Shown here piece by piece: positions 1 through 8,601 of a DNA stretch of 24,308 nt. The notes beneath the pieces were generated by a model. It saw only the letters and a list, made by a program, of their open reading frames with translations, was not told where the DNA came from and did not search any database. How positions within the stretch are numbered: position 1 is the first letter of the stretch; every line of letters begins with the position of its first letter. Source of the stretch: an uncultured Acidimicrobiaceae bacterium (GTDB taxonomy: Bacteria; Actinomycetota; Acidimicrobiia; Acidimicrobiales; Ilumatobacteraceae). The stretch is from positions 1 to 24,308 of the forward strand of contig CAIXHI010000127.1 in the NCBI GenBank assembly GCA_903919215.1. Reading direction: 5' to 3'. The position numbers and the translations under genes were made by a program.

Positions 1-66
1 AAAGGCAACGACTTCTTCGACCTGGTGAACAAGCCGTACGGCGGCACCCCGGTCACGCTGCGCTGA
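1..66 (+). CDS. 3' end of an unidentified protein-coding gene
   Basis: An open frame enters the window at base 1 and ends at a TGA at 64-66. It gives a 21-residue C-terminal tail that begins KGNDFFDL and ends GGTPVTLR. The reading is in a high-GC codon pattern and stops cleanly before a 70-base gap, so it is probably the true end of a gene starting outside the window. The tail is too short to assign a family. Confidence 0.6.
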   Translation, partial: KGNDFFDLVNKPYGGTPVTLR

Positions 67-79
67 CTCATCGACCCAC

Positions 80-108
80 TGGCCAATTGTTGACCAAATA
101 GGTAGGAT
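80..108 (+). promoter_or_regulatory. weak candidate promoter before the duplicated membrane protein
   Basis: In the gap after the first stop codon, TGGCCA (80-85) and TAGGAT (103-108) are 17 bases apart. Each matches four of six positions of the -35 and -10 consensus. The patch is also more AT-rich than its surroundings. Spacing to the start at 126 or 138 is reasonable. This is a pattern guess only. Confidence 0.25.
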
Positions 109-137
109 TTGCCCCAGCCGGGTGCTTGACTGCGTGC

Positions 138-1106
138 GTGCCCAGGACCGATACCCCCGCCAACCCCCGCCGGGGTTCCCTTGCCGTGGTGGTCGCGCTG
201 GTGATCGGCCTCGGCCTCGCGGCCGCCCCGGTGGCGTTCCAGATGTTCACTCGTGCCCCCCAAGGCGGCACGATGATCGACGACTTCCAGCCGTACATGC
301 AGACGACAAAGATCGACGCGTTCCGCGGCTACCTCGACCTGATCGACAAGGCCAACACCGAGTCGCTCACCTTGCAGCAGTCGCTCCCCGACTACGACAC
401 ACAGTTCGTGGGTGCGGCCGGGCTCAATGATCAATGGCCGACCATCCAGACGGACATGACCGATCTGCTCGACCGCATGGACCGGAACATGGGCAACTAC
501 GCGGCGGTCGCCGCGCTGCCCTCGTTCGATCTGTTCCCGTGGTTCTTCGTGCTGCCCGGCGTGATCATCGCCGGCCTCGCAGCGGCGGCACTGGTGAAGG
601 GTCGCAAAGGCACCCGACCCCGAGGTCTGTTGATCGCGCTCGCAGTCATGGGCCTTGGCGTCGTGGCCGCGCCGGCGATCTTCCAGATGTTCACCCGCGC
701 ACCAAAGGGTGGCGAGATGATCGACGACTTCCGACCGATGATGACCGCCCAACGCGTGCGCAACGTGCAGGGCTACTTCATCAGCCTCGGTGGCGGCGAG
801 GGGCAACTTCGCGTCGGCGTCGTCCCGGCCTACGAAGCCACCGGAGCTTCGGCGGCCGATCACCCCGCAATCACCCAGTTCTCCGCCGAGTGGCCCACCA
901 TCGTCGGCGAGTTCAACCCGATGATCGCCACCATGAACGACAACGTCGACAACTTCCAGGCCGTCGATGCGATGCCGTCATTCCCATTGTTCCCGTGGTT
1001 CTTCGTGATCCCGGGTGCGCTCGTCGCCGGGGCTGCTGCTGCCGCCCTCCGACGCCGCGAGACCCCTCCAGCCACCTCCCCCACCCCAGAGAAGGAATCC
1101 TCATGA
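138..1106 (+). CDS. membrane protein made of two tandem copies of one unit
   Basis: A 322-aa protein of unknown function with four predicted membrane segments. It is built from two copies of a roughly 150-residue unit. Each unit starts with a hydrophobic helix leading into FQMFTRAPxGGxMIDDF, continues with a polar region of about 80 residues that probably lies outside the membrane, and ends with LPSFDLFPWFF (second copy MPSFPLFPWFF) followed by a second Ala/Gly-rich membrane helix. The second copy starts near residue 160 after a basic KGRKGTRPRG linker. The start is taken at the GTG at 138; an in-frame TTG at 126 would add four residues, and neither has a clear ribosome binding site. The stop overlaps the next gene's ATG (ATGA), so the two are probably translated together. 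I do not recognise the family. Confidence 0.75.
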   Translation: MPRTDTPANPRRGSLAVVVALVIGLGLAAAPVAFQMFTRAPQGGTMIDDFQPYMQTTKIDAFRGYLDLIDKANTESLTLQQSLPDYDTQFVGAAGLNDQWPTIQTDMTDLLDRMDRNMGNYAAVAALPSFDLFPWFFVLPGVIIAGLAAAALVKGRKGTRPRGLLIALAVMGLGVVAAPAIFQMFTRAPKGGEMIDDFRPMMTAQRVRNVQGYFISLGGGEGQLRVGVVPAYEATGASAADHPAITQFSAEWPTIVGEFNPMIATMNDNVDNFQAVDAMPSFPLFPWFFVIPGALVAGAAAAALRRRETPPATSPTPEKESS

Positions 1107-1828
1107 AGGCTTCAACCCCCATCCGCCTGTTGGCCGCAGCCGCTGCGTCACTCACGTTGTTCGCCGCATGCAGCGACAGCGACAAGGACACGACGAAGAC
1201 CGTTGCCACCGAGGCTGTCGCCGACACCGCTGGCGATGCGGAGACCACCGTCCCGGTCACCGACGCCGCTCCGTCGTTCGAAGGCGATCTCGTGGGCACG
1301 TTCGCTCTTGACGCCGGAGACTGCACCGCCGCCGCCCCGACCGGCTCGTACTTCCAGATGGTGCAGCCCGGCGGTACCGCCGAGGCGGGACCGTTCGTAC
1401 CGAACGCCGATTCGGCATGCAAGGACACGAACTTCACGCTGCTCGCACCTGGTACTGACGGCGGTCTCACCAGCGGCACCGCACAGGCCTCGCCGACCCC
1501 GGCGTTCGACGCAAACAACAACGCACTCGTCGCCGCGATCGCCGCCCCGGCGAAGTTCTTCGGTTCGGCCTTCGGTGTTGCCACCGACGGCAGCGGCCCG
1601 ATCCCATCGATCACTGCCACCGGCGGCACACTCACCGGCGACCTGTCGTCGTTCACCGCCTACTGGGGCGGTGGCACGTTCAGCCAAGGCTCAGCTGCAG
1701 CGACCGGCACCATCGACCCGACCACCGGCGACTACACGCTGACCTGGACCAGCCTCATCTCGGGTGGCTCGTTCAACGGTTTCACCGGTGTGTGGCATCT
1801 GCAAGGCACCTTCACACCGAAGGGCTGA
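1103..1828 (+). CDS. secreted lipoprotein of unknown function
   Basis: A 241-aa protein with a clear lipoprotein signal peptide: basic start, Ala/Leu core and lipobox FAAC with the lipidated cysteine at residue 23. A Ser/Asp/Thr-rich linker of about 35 residues follows. The remaining 180 residues are rich in Gly, Thr and aromatics, with patterns such as TGTIDPTTGDYTLTW and GVWHLQGTF that suggest a beta-sandwich or beta-barrel domain. GAAGGA at 1091-1096 is a good ribosome binding site six bases before the ATG. The ATG overlaps the stop of the duplicated membrane protein, which implies coupled expression and perhaps a shared envelope role. No known family is recognised. Confidence 0.8.
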   Translation: MKASTPIRLLAAAAASLTLFAACSDSDKDTTKTVATEAVADTAGDAETTVPVTDAAPSFEGDLVGTFALDAGDCTAAAPTGSYFQMVQPGGTAEAGPFVPNADSACKDTNFTLLAPGTDGGLTSGTAQASPTPAFDANNNALVAAIAAPAKFFGSAFGVATDGSGPIPSITATGGTLTGDLSSFTAYWGGGTFSQGSAAATGTIDPTTGDYTLTWTSLISGGSFNGFTGVWHLQGTFTPKG

Positions 1829-1855
1829 ACTCGTCGCAGTTGAACGCACGCATGG

Positions 1856-1884
1856 AACGCGCTGGGCCGATGGCTCAGCGCGTT
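1856..1884. terminator. strong hairpin between convergent genes, likely bidirectional terminator
   Basis: Arms 1856-1868 and 1872-1884 pair over 13 positions with a single G-T pair and a three-base loop (GAT). The stem is very GC-rich and lies just after the lipoprotein stop (1828). Its right arm contains the stop codon of the minus-strand oxidoreductase (1875-1877). There is no long T-run on either side, so it may act as an intrinsic terminator of the T-poor type or simply protect 3' ends. Confidence 0.55.
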
Positions 1885-2780
1885 TCGCGCATGACGGACA
1901 CGGTTCGCTGCCACTCCTCGGCGTCGACGGCGACAATCGCAGCGTTGAAATCGTCGACGCCAATCGCCTTCAGCTCGAGCAAACGCTCACGCACCTCCGC
2001 TTCGTCGCCGACGATGGCCAAGTCGGCAGGACCAGCCACACCCTCTTTGTCCATCATCTTGCGATAGCTGGGCAACGTGTTGTACAACGCGAAGGTCTCG
2101 GCCGCGCGGCGGCGAGTGCCGTCGACATCATCGGTAACGCACACCGGCAGCGACGCCACGATGCGCGGCGCCGCACGGCCTGCGTCGGCGGCGGCCTGGC
2201 GAATCGTGGGGATCGTGAAGTCGCGCAAGGTCTCCGGACCCACGCACCATGTCGTGGTTCCATCAGCAAGCGCGCCAGCGACACGAAGCATCTGCGCGCC
2301 GAGCGCGGCAACGATCACTGGTGGACGCTCGGCGCCAGGGACACCGATCGAACCGCGCACGGTGAACGCTTCGCCTTCGAAGCGCACATTCTCCTGGTCG
2401 AGCAACGGCATCATCGCTGACAGGTACTCACGCAGGTGGCGCACCGGCTTGTCGAACGAAATGCCCCACATCCCCTCGACCACCACCTGGTGCGAGAGGC
2501 CGATACCCAGGCACAGTCGATTGCCGATAGCGGCCTGCACCGTGAGCGCCTGCTGCGCCAACATCATCGGATGCCGCGGGTAGGTGGGAACCACGGAGGT
2601 ACCCAACTCGATCGTCGGCACCTCGCGGCCGATGATCGCCATCGCGGTGAGCGTGTCGAGACCGAAGGTCTGTGCCGCCCAGAACGTGTCGATACCAGCA
2701 TCGTGCGCCGCACGAGCCTGATCGACGAGTTGATCGAGTGTTCCGGTGTTGTCCACCGCTGCCATGATTCCGAGACGCAT
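1875..2780 (-). CDS. LLM-class F420-type flavin-dependent oxidoreductase
   Basis: A 301-aa member of the bacterial luciferase-like monooxygenase superfamily (TIM barrel), of the type that usually binds coenzyme F420 in actinobacteria. The sequence starts MRLGI, has the early barrel pattern QARAAHDAGIDTFWAAQTFGLD, the conserved PRHPMMLAQQALTVQA helix, and RLCLGIGLSH, a typical cofactor-side loop. The later part has PPVIVAALGAQMLRVAG and ADGTTTW, also usual for the family. The start is set at the ATG at 2780 because the family begins this way; a GTG at 2795 would add five residues. It lies 20 bases after the ABC-F gene on the same strand, so the two may share a transcript. The substrate cannot be read from sequence. 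Confidence 0.88.
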   Translation of the reverse strand: MRLGIMAAVDNTGTLDQLVDQARAAHDAGIDTFWAAQTFGLDTLTAMAIIGREVPTIELGTSVVPTYPRHPMMLAQQALTVQAAIGNRLCLGIGLSHQVVVEGMWGISFDKPVRHLREYLSAMMPLLDQENVRFEGEAFTVRGSIGVPGAERPPVIVAALGAQMLRVAGALADGTTTWCVGPETLRDFTIPTIRQAAADAGRAAPRIVASLPVCVTDDVDGTRRRAAETFALYNTLPSYRKMMDKEGVAGPADLAIVGDEAEVRERLLELKAIGVDDFNAAIVAVDAEEWQRTVSVMRETR

Positions 2781-2800
2781 GCGCGCACGGTACACGCGGG

Positions 2801-4387
<1,587 letters not shown>

Positions 4388-4460
4388 GAGTTGTCCAGGG
4401 TGGCGGGCGAACACGCCTCGCGCAACCGACGTGACCAGAACGACGACCTACCATGGCCAC

Positions 4461-4868
4461 GTGATCTTGCGGCGTATCGCACCTCTGGCCACCGGCGCAG
4501 CGCTCGCTGGTGCCGCTGTGATGGTCGCGGCGAACGACCCGTTGGCTGCGGGTAGCCATTTCCCATCCTGCATCTTCCGTTCCACCACTGGCCTGTGGTG
4601 CCCGGGCTGCGGCCTCACCCGAGGTATGCACCAGTTGTTCACTGCGCATCCACTGGCAGCGCTCGGAGAGAACCTGTTCGTGCCGGTCGTAGTGGTCGCA
4701 GTCTGTGTGGCCTGGTGGTCGTGGGTGCGCACCAGTTTCGACCGACCCGCAGTTCGTGTGCCGGCGTGGGTCCCGCGTCTGACCGCAGTGGTGCTGCCGA
4801 CGGCGTTGGTGCTCTACGGCGTACTGCGCAACATCCCGCACGCGCCGTTCAGCGCACTGGCGCCCTGA
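4461..4868 (+). CDS. DUF2752 family small membrane protein
   Basis: A 135-aa membrane protein. It has an N-terminal helix (about residues 7-24), a loop with CPGCGLTR at 47-54, a second helix at about 70-90 (PVVVVAVCVAWWSW) and a third at about 105-122. The C-P-x-C-G-x-T-R motif and the three-helix layout are those of the DUF2752 family, whose function is not established. The GTG at 4461 is chosen because it gives a short basic start before the first helix. Longer in-frame starts would run back into the divergent ABC-F gene. Its stop is seven bases from the convergent stop of the SGNH lipoprotein. Confidence 0.75.
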   Translation: MILRRIAPLATGAALAGAAVMVAANDPLAAGSHFPSCIFRSTTGLWCPGCGLTRGMHQLFTAHPLAALGENLFVPVVVVAVCVAWWSWVRTSFDRPAVRVPAWVPRLTAVVLPTALVLYGVLRNIPHAPFSALAP

Positions 4869-4875
4869 CCTGCGC

Positions 4876-5817
4876 TCAGCCGCCGGACGATGCGGTAATC
4901 GGTGACTCAGTTGTCGAAGTTTCAGCGGTCGAGGACGACGACGTGGTGTCGCTGACCGACGAACTGGTGTGTCCACCATTCACCGTGGTGCCAGTGCCAG
5001 TGCCGGTGCCAGCGACGGTGGTGCCGGTGACGGGGCCGCGCGAGTCGTCGGTGAACTTCGACTTCAGGCACTCACCGGGCGAGGTGGGCGCTGTGCCGAG
5101 CGTCTTCGCAACTTCGGCTGCGAGCCGGGCGCGCCCCTTGTTCGTGAGGTGCAGACCGTCAGGGCCGGTGAGGGTGCCGTCCGCGCCGGTGACGGCAGCC
5201 CAGTCGAGCGTGATCACGTTCGAGTGGGTCTTCGCCAACTCGTCGATCACTGCGTTCACCTGACGACGGTTCGGAATGAACTCGGTGACGCGCAGCAGTA
5301 CCACGATCGACGGACTGAGGCGGTTGATCATGCGCTCGATCTCGAAGCGGTACTTGTCCTGCTCGCCCAAGTAGTTGTTGCCGAGCAGGATGACCGCGGC
5401 GTCCCATTTGGCCGCCAACCGCGCGTCGAGCACGTCCTGCCCCCATGGCACGAACTGACCGGTCTCGGCATCGACCTCGGTCTGCCACCCCAGTGGTACG
5501 AGCGCCTTGCACATCTCCCCGCCATAGCGGGAAGCCGTGCTGGCCATCACCGAATCACCGATGAGGATGACCTTGTTCCCACGTACCCGCGCGCCCGCCT
5601 GTGAGCCTGGGGCGAGCGACGCCGTGGAGCCACCGGAGCCGTCGTCGTTCGACGCTGAGCTCGCCACCGTTGGCGGCAACCCACCAATCGCGAGGGTGTC
5701 GCCCGTGCCCGAGCCGTTGGTGGACGACGAACCACACGCCGCGGCAACGACGATCAGGCCGACCACACCGAGGAGGCCGATCAAACCGGTGAGGATGGTT
5801 GGACGTCGGGCAGGCAT
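4876..5817 (-). CDS. SGNH/GDSL-type hydrolase-like lipoprotein
   Basis: A 313-aa protein with a signal peptide and lipobox AAAC (cysteine 28), so probably anchored outside the membrane. A low-complexity Ser/Gly/Asp linker follows to about residue 78. The catalytic domain shows SGNH blocks: VILIGDSVM with the nucleophile Ser89, LLGNN at 145-149 for the Gly/Asn block, and GPDGLHLT with Asp220 and His223. This is like the SGNH domains that remove or add O-acetyl groups on envelope polymers. The last 60 residues are a Thr/Ser/Gly tail, perhaps a wall spacer. It starts 44 bases after the mscL stop on the same strand, so co-transcription is possible. Substrate unknown. Confidence 0.82.
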   Translation of the reverse strand: MPARRPTILTGLIGLLGVVGLIVVAAACGSSSTNGSGTGDTLAIGGLPPTVASSASNDDGSGGSTASLAPGSQAGARVRGNKVILIGDSVMASTASRYGGEMCKALVPLGWQTEVDAETGQFVPWGQDVLDARLAAKWDAAVILLGNNYLGEQDKYRFEIERMINRLSPSIVVLLRVTEFIPNRRQVNAVIDELAKTHSNVITLDWAAVTGADGTLTGPDGLHLTNKGRARLAAEVAKTLGTAPTSPGECLKSKFTDDSRGPVTGTTVAGTGTGTGTTVNGGHTSSSVSDTTSSSSTAETSTTESPITASSGG

Positions 5818-5861
5818 GGGCTTGCCAATATACGAGAGGCGGCGGGCCTCCGAGCGGCAGG

Positions 5862-6245
5862 TCAGCCGCGGGACTTCAGCGCGTCGCGGATCTCGGCGAG
5901 CAACTCGATCTCCGTCGGACCCGCAGGTGCTTGTGGGACAGCCTCTGGCGTGCGCTTCATACGGTTGTAGGCCTTGATGATCATGAACAGCACGAAGCCG
6001 ACGATGACCAGGTTCAGCGCCTGCGTGAGCACGTTGCCGTAGCCGATCTGCGCCTCGTTCAACGTGAACGTCAGCTTGGAGAAGTCCTGCTTGCCGCCGA
6101 CCGCAGCGACCAGCTGCATCACAACGTCCTTGGTGAACGAGTCGATGACCGCCTTCACCGCACCGCCGAGAATGACCGCGATCGCCAACTCGAGCATGTT
6201 TCCAGTCGCGATGAACTGCTTGAACTCCTTGAAGAACCCCTTCAT
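5862..6245 (-). CDS. mscL: large-conductance mechanosensitive channel MscL
   Basis: A 127-aa protein of normal MscL length. It has the amphipathic start MKGFFKEFKQFIATGN, the pore helix MLELAIAVILGGAVKAVIDSF, a periplasmic loop of about 30 residues, the second helix VLTQALNLVIVGFVLFMIIKAYNRM, and the C-terminal amphipathic helix EIELLAEIRDAL. The channel opens on membrane tension to release solutes during hypo-osmotic shock and works as a homopentamer. GGGATGGGG just before the ATG gives a purine-rich ribosome binding site. It is divergent from the unknown membrane protein starting at 6309 and lies upstream of the SGNH lipoprotein on its own strand. Confidence 0.96.
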   Translation of the reverse strand: MKGFFKEFKQFIATGNMLELAIAVILGGAVKAVIDSFTKDVVMQLVAAVGGKQDFSKLTFTLNEAQIGYGNVLTQALNLVIVGFVLFMIIKAYNRMKRTPEAVPQAPAGPTEIELLAEIRDALKSRG

Positions 6246-6308
6246 GACCCCATCCCTCGGTAGATGCCCCCGCCGTGCAGCAGGTGCCTCGGACTATTCT
6301 GCTCCACG

Positions 6309-7220
6309 ATGAGCGATCCGACAGTACCGCGCACGGCCCACCAGGTTTTCGATGGCGCCGTGGACGCCGTGGAAGATCTCGGCAACGCGGTGGAGGGAAT
6401 CGTCGACGACCTGGTGCTCGACCGCATCGACGCGCTCAAGGTGTTGCGTGCTGGAACCAAGGAACAGAAGGGTGCCATCCTCGAGCAGATCGCCGGGCGC
6501 GGCAAACCTGAACAGGACATCGTCAGCGAACTCTCCAAGCTGAAACCGCTGTGGCGACCTGACCGTTTCGAGGAAGCCCACCGGATGGCGATGCATTCGC
6601 TCGAGGTGCTCGACCGCAACGGCGCACGAGCGCCACAGCTGCCACCCCTCGGACCGTTGAAGCCGATTGCCCAATACGTCGTGCAGCAGATGACGCGCTG
6701 GATCGTGAAAGGTCACCAGAACACGCTCGTCACTCGCATCCGCAAGCTGTACGAGCGGCGCGAGGCGACCTCGGACTGGGGTTCCCCTGAACACCACATG
6801 TTGCGCCGAGCGCGCATCGATGCGGCCCGGGTCGAGCCGGGGTACAAGGGCAACCCGCTCGGCCTACCGACCTTCCTCGTCGGCGGTGCGATCTTGTCCA
6901 GTGTGATCAGCGGGGTGCGCGCGTTCGTCGACTGGGCGTTCAACGGTGGGCTGGTACAAGGTGTCGTCCTGGCCTCTGTCGGCGGTGTGGTGTTCGGCTT
7001 CCTCGCGTGGGCAGCGCTGTATTCGGCTGGCGTGGCCAGACACCGCATCAAGTTGTGCACCGACCAACCGATCAAGGCGTTGTGGGAGACCGTCGGCGCG
7101 TGCGGCAATCCACCCAAGGACGGCAGCTACGACTTCGCGGTCTACGCGATCATCCTGCTGGCGTTGGCGTGGGTGTTGGTTCCTCTGGCCATCTGGTTGG
7201 TCGTCGCCAAACTGAACTGA
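6309..7220 (+). CDS. membrane protein of unknown function
   Basis: A 303-aa protein. The first 190 residues are soluble and mostly helical: an acidic amphipathic start (HQVFDGAVDAVEDLGNAVEGIVDD), a charged middle with KEQKGAILEQIAGRG, and a basic stretch RKLYERREATSDWGSPEHHMLRRARID. The C-terminal third has three membrane helices: TFLVGGAILSSVISGV, VVLASVGGVVFGFLAWAAL and YAIILLALAWVLVPLAIWLVV. The ATG at 6309 is preferred because upstream residues in the same frame look non-coding. The family is not recognised. Its TGA at 7218-7220 lies inside the first, degenerate unit of the 16-bp tandem repeat. Confidence 0.75.
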   Translation: MSDPTVPRTAHQVFDGAVDAVEDLGNAVEGIVDDLVLDRIDALKVLRAGTKEQKGAILEQIAGRGKPEQDIVSELSKLKPLWRPDRFEEAHRMAMHSLEVLDRNGARAPQLPPLGPLKPIAQYVVQQMTRWIVKGHQNTLVTRIRKLYERREATSDWGSPEHHMLRRARIDAARVEPGYKGNPLGLPTFLVGGAILSSVISGVRAFVDWAFNGGLVQGVVLASVGGVVFGFLAWAALYSAGVARHRIKLCTDQPIKALWETVGACGNPPKDGSYDFAVYAIILLALAWVLVPLAIWLVVAKLN

Positions 7221-7302
7221 CCGCGTCTCCTAGTGACCGTGTGTCTTAGTGACCGTGTGCCTTAGTGACCGTGTGCCTTAGTGACCGTGTGCCTTAGTGA
7301 CC
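7217..7302. repeat. 16-bp tandem repeat spanning two convergent stop codons
   Basis: Four units of GTGACCGTGTGCCTTA start at 7233, 7249, 7265 and 7281; the first unit has one substitution (T for C). A degenerate unit precedes them at 7217-7232 and a six-base partial unit follows at 7297-7302. The degenerate unit contains the TGA of the plus-strand membrane protein, and the last full unit contains the TAA (7294-7296) of the minus-strand MFS gene, so the array fills the whole convergent gap. A multiple of 16 bases is not a multiple of three, so copy-number change would not extend either protein in frame. Confidence 0.9.
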
Positions 7303-8562
7303 AAGATCTTCGAACTGGTCGACGTCGCGAAGCGATGGGAAACCCCACCACCACACACCCACGATCACGATCGTGGCGATACCGCCGCCGACCACCGTGG
7401 CTGGAGTGCCGAACGACTGGGCGACGATTCCGCTCTCGAACGCTCCGAGCTCGTTGCTGGCGCCGATGAACACGTTCTCGACCGCCATGACGCGACCGCG
7501 CTTCTCATCGGGTGTCACCAACGGCACGAGCGAGCCACGGATATAGACGCTCACCATGTCGGCCCCAGCGAGGATCATCAGTGCGATGAACGCCAGCAGA
7601 TACGACCGGGTGAGCCCGAGCACCACCGTGGCCACACCGAACACGAACACGGCGATCAGCAGCCCGCGGCCAATACGGCGCCGCAACGGTTTGAACGCCA
7701 GGAGCACGGCCATCGCTGCGGCACCGACACCCGGCGCAGCTCTGAGGAAGCCGTAGGCCACCTTGCCCACACCCAACCGTTCTTCGGCGATCGCGGGCAG
7801 CAGTGCGACGGCACCACCGAACAACACCGCGAACAGATCGAGACCGATCGCCGCCAGCAGGATTGGCGTTCGCCGCACGAACACGAGACCCTCCATCGCG
7901 CTGCGGAACGTCGGCCGGTCGTCCTTGGCGGGTCGATCGGGCTGGCGCACGAAGTGCAGACCGGCGATCAGGACACCGGCAACAACGATCAACACAGTGG
8001 ATACCCCGTAGGCGATGGCTGGGTGCCACGCGTACAGCAGACCCGACAACGCCGGGCCGAGGATCGTGGCACCGGTCCAGGTCGCTGAGTACATCGCAAT
8101 GACCCGCGGGATACCACCCTCGGGGGCCACCATCGCCGGCATCGGTCGCGTTGCCGGGGCAAGGAACGCGCGGGCAATCCCGTAGAAGAACGCGATCACG
8201 AACAGCGGCCACACCTCGGTGGGCGAGGACGTCGCATAGATCAGCAGTGCGATACCGCAGAGGACCTCGCCACCGATGGCCACCAGCGCGATCTTCTTGC
8301 GATCGAAACGATCAGCCACGGTGCCGGTGACGAGGACCAACAACGCCGCCGGCAGGAACTCGCACAGACCGATCCAGCCGAGATCGGCCTCGCGGTGAGT
8401 GATCGAGTACGCCTGCAGACCGAGCGCCGCCGCCTGCAGCGCAACACCCGTGAAGAGCACGGCGTTGGCAATCATGAGCGCGCGCACCCCGCCGAACTGC
8501 AACACCTCACGGGTGGTCATCGTCGGCGGTTCGGGAGTGACGTCAGCGGTGTCGGTCGGCAC
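7294..8562 (-). CDS. MFS transporter (MFS_3/EntS-like exporter type)
   Basis: A 422-aa major facilitator superfamily protein with about twelve hydrophobic segments. The loop after helix 2 carries GTVADRFDRKKIAL, matching the GxxxDRxxRR/K signature. Helices 4-5 contain FFYGIARAFLAPATRPMPAMV, and the second half has DLFAVLFGGAVALLPAI and VYIRGSLVPLVTPDEKRGRVMAVENVFIGASNELGAFESG. This last stretch is typical of the exporter group that includes EntS and macrolide-efflux-like proteins. The cargo is not readable. The start at 8562 gives a 14-residue polar leader; an internal ATG at 8520 (MTTREVLQFGG) is an alternative. The gene is divergent from the amidase with only 39 bases between starts, and its stop lies within the 16-bp repeat. 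Confidence 0.9.
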   Translation of the reverse strand: MPTDTADVTPEPPTMTTREVLQFGGVRALMIANAVLFTGVALQAAALGLQAYSITHREADLGWIGLCEFLPAALLVLVTGTVADRFDRKKIALVAIGGEVLCGIALLIYATSSPTEVWPLFVIAFFYGIARAFLAPATRPMPAMVAPEGGIPRVIAMYSATWTGATILGPALSGLLYAWHPAIAYGVSTVLIVVAGVLIAGLHFVRQPDRPAKDDRPTFRSAMEGLVFVRRTPILLAAIGLDLFAVLFGGAVALLPAIAEERLGVGKVAYGFLRAAPGVGAAAMAVLLAFKPLRRRIGRGLLIAVFVFGVATVVLGLTRSYLLAFIALMILAGADMVSVYIRGSLVPLVTPDEKRGRVMAVENVFIGASNELGAFESGIVAQSFGTPATVVGGGIATIVIVGVWWWGFPSLRDVDQFEDLGH

Positions 8563-8601
8563 GAGCCGATGAGACTACAAGGGAAGTGCTACACAGAGCC
8601 G

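Noticed and set aside
7217..7302. A possible CRISPR remnant.
   Set aside because: Units are only 16 bases, directly adjacent and without spacers; it is a minisatellite.
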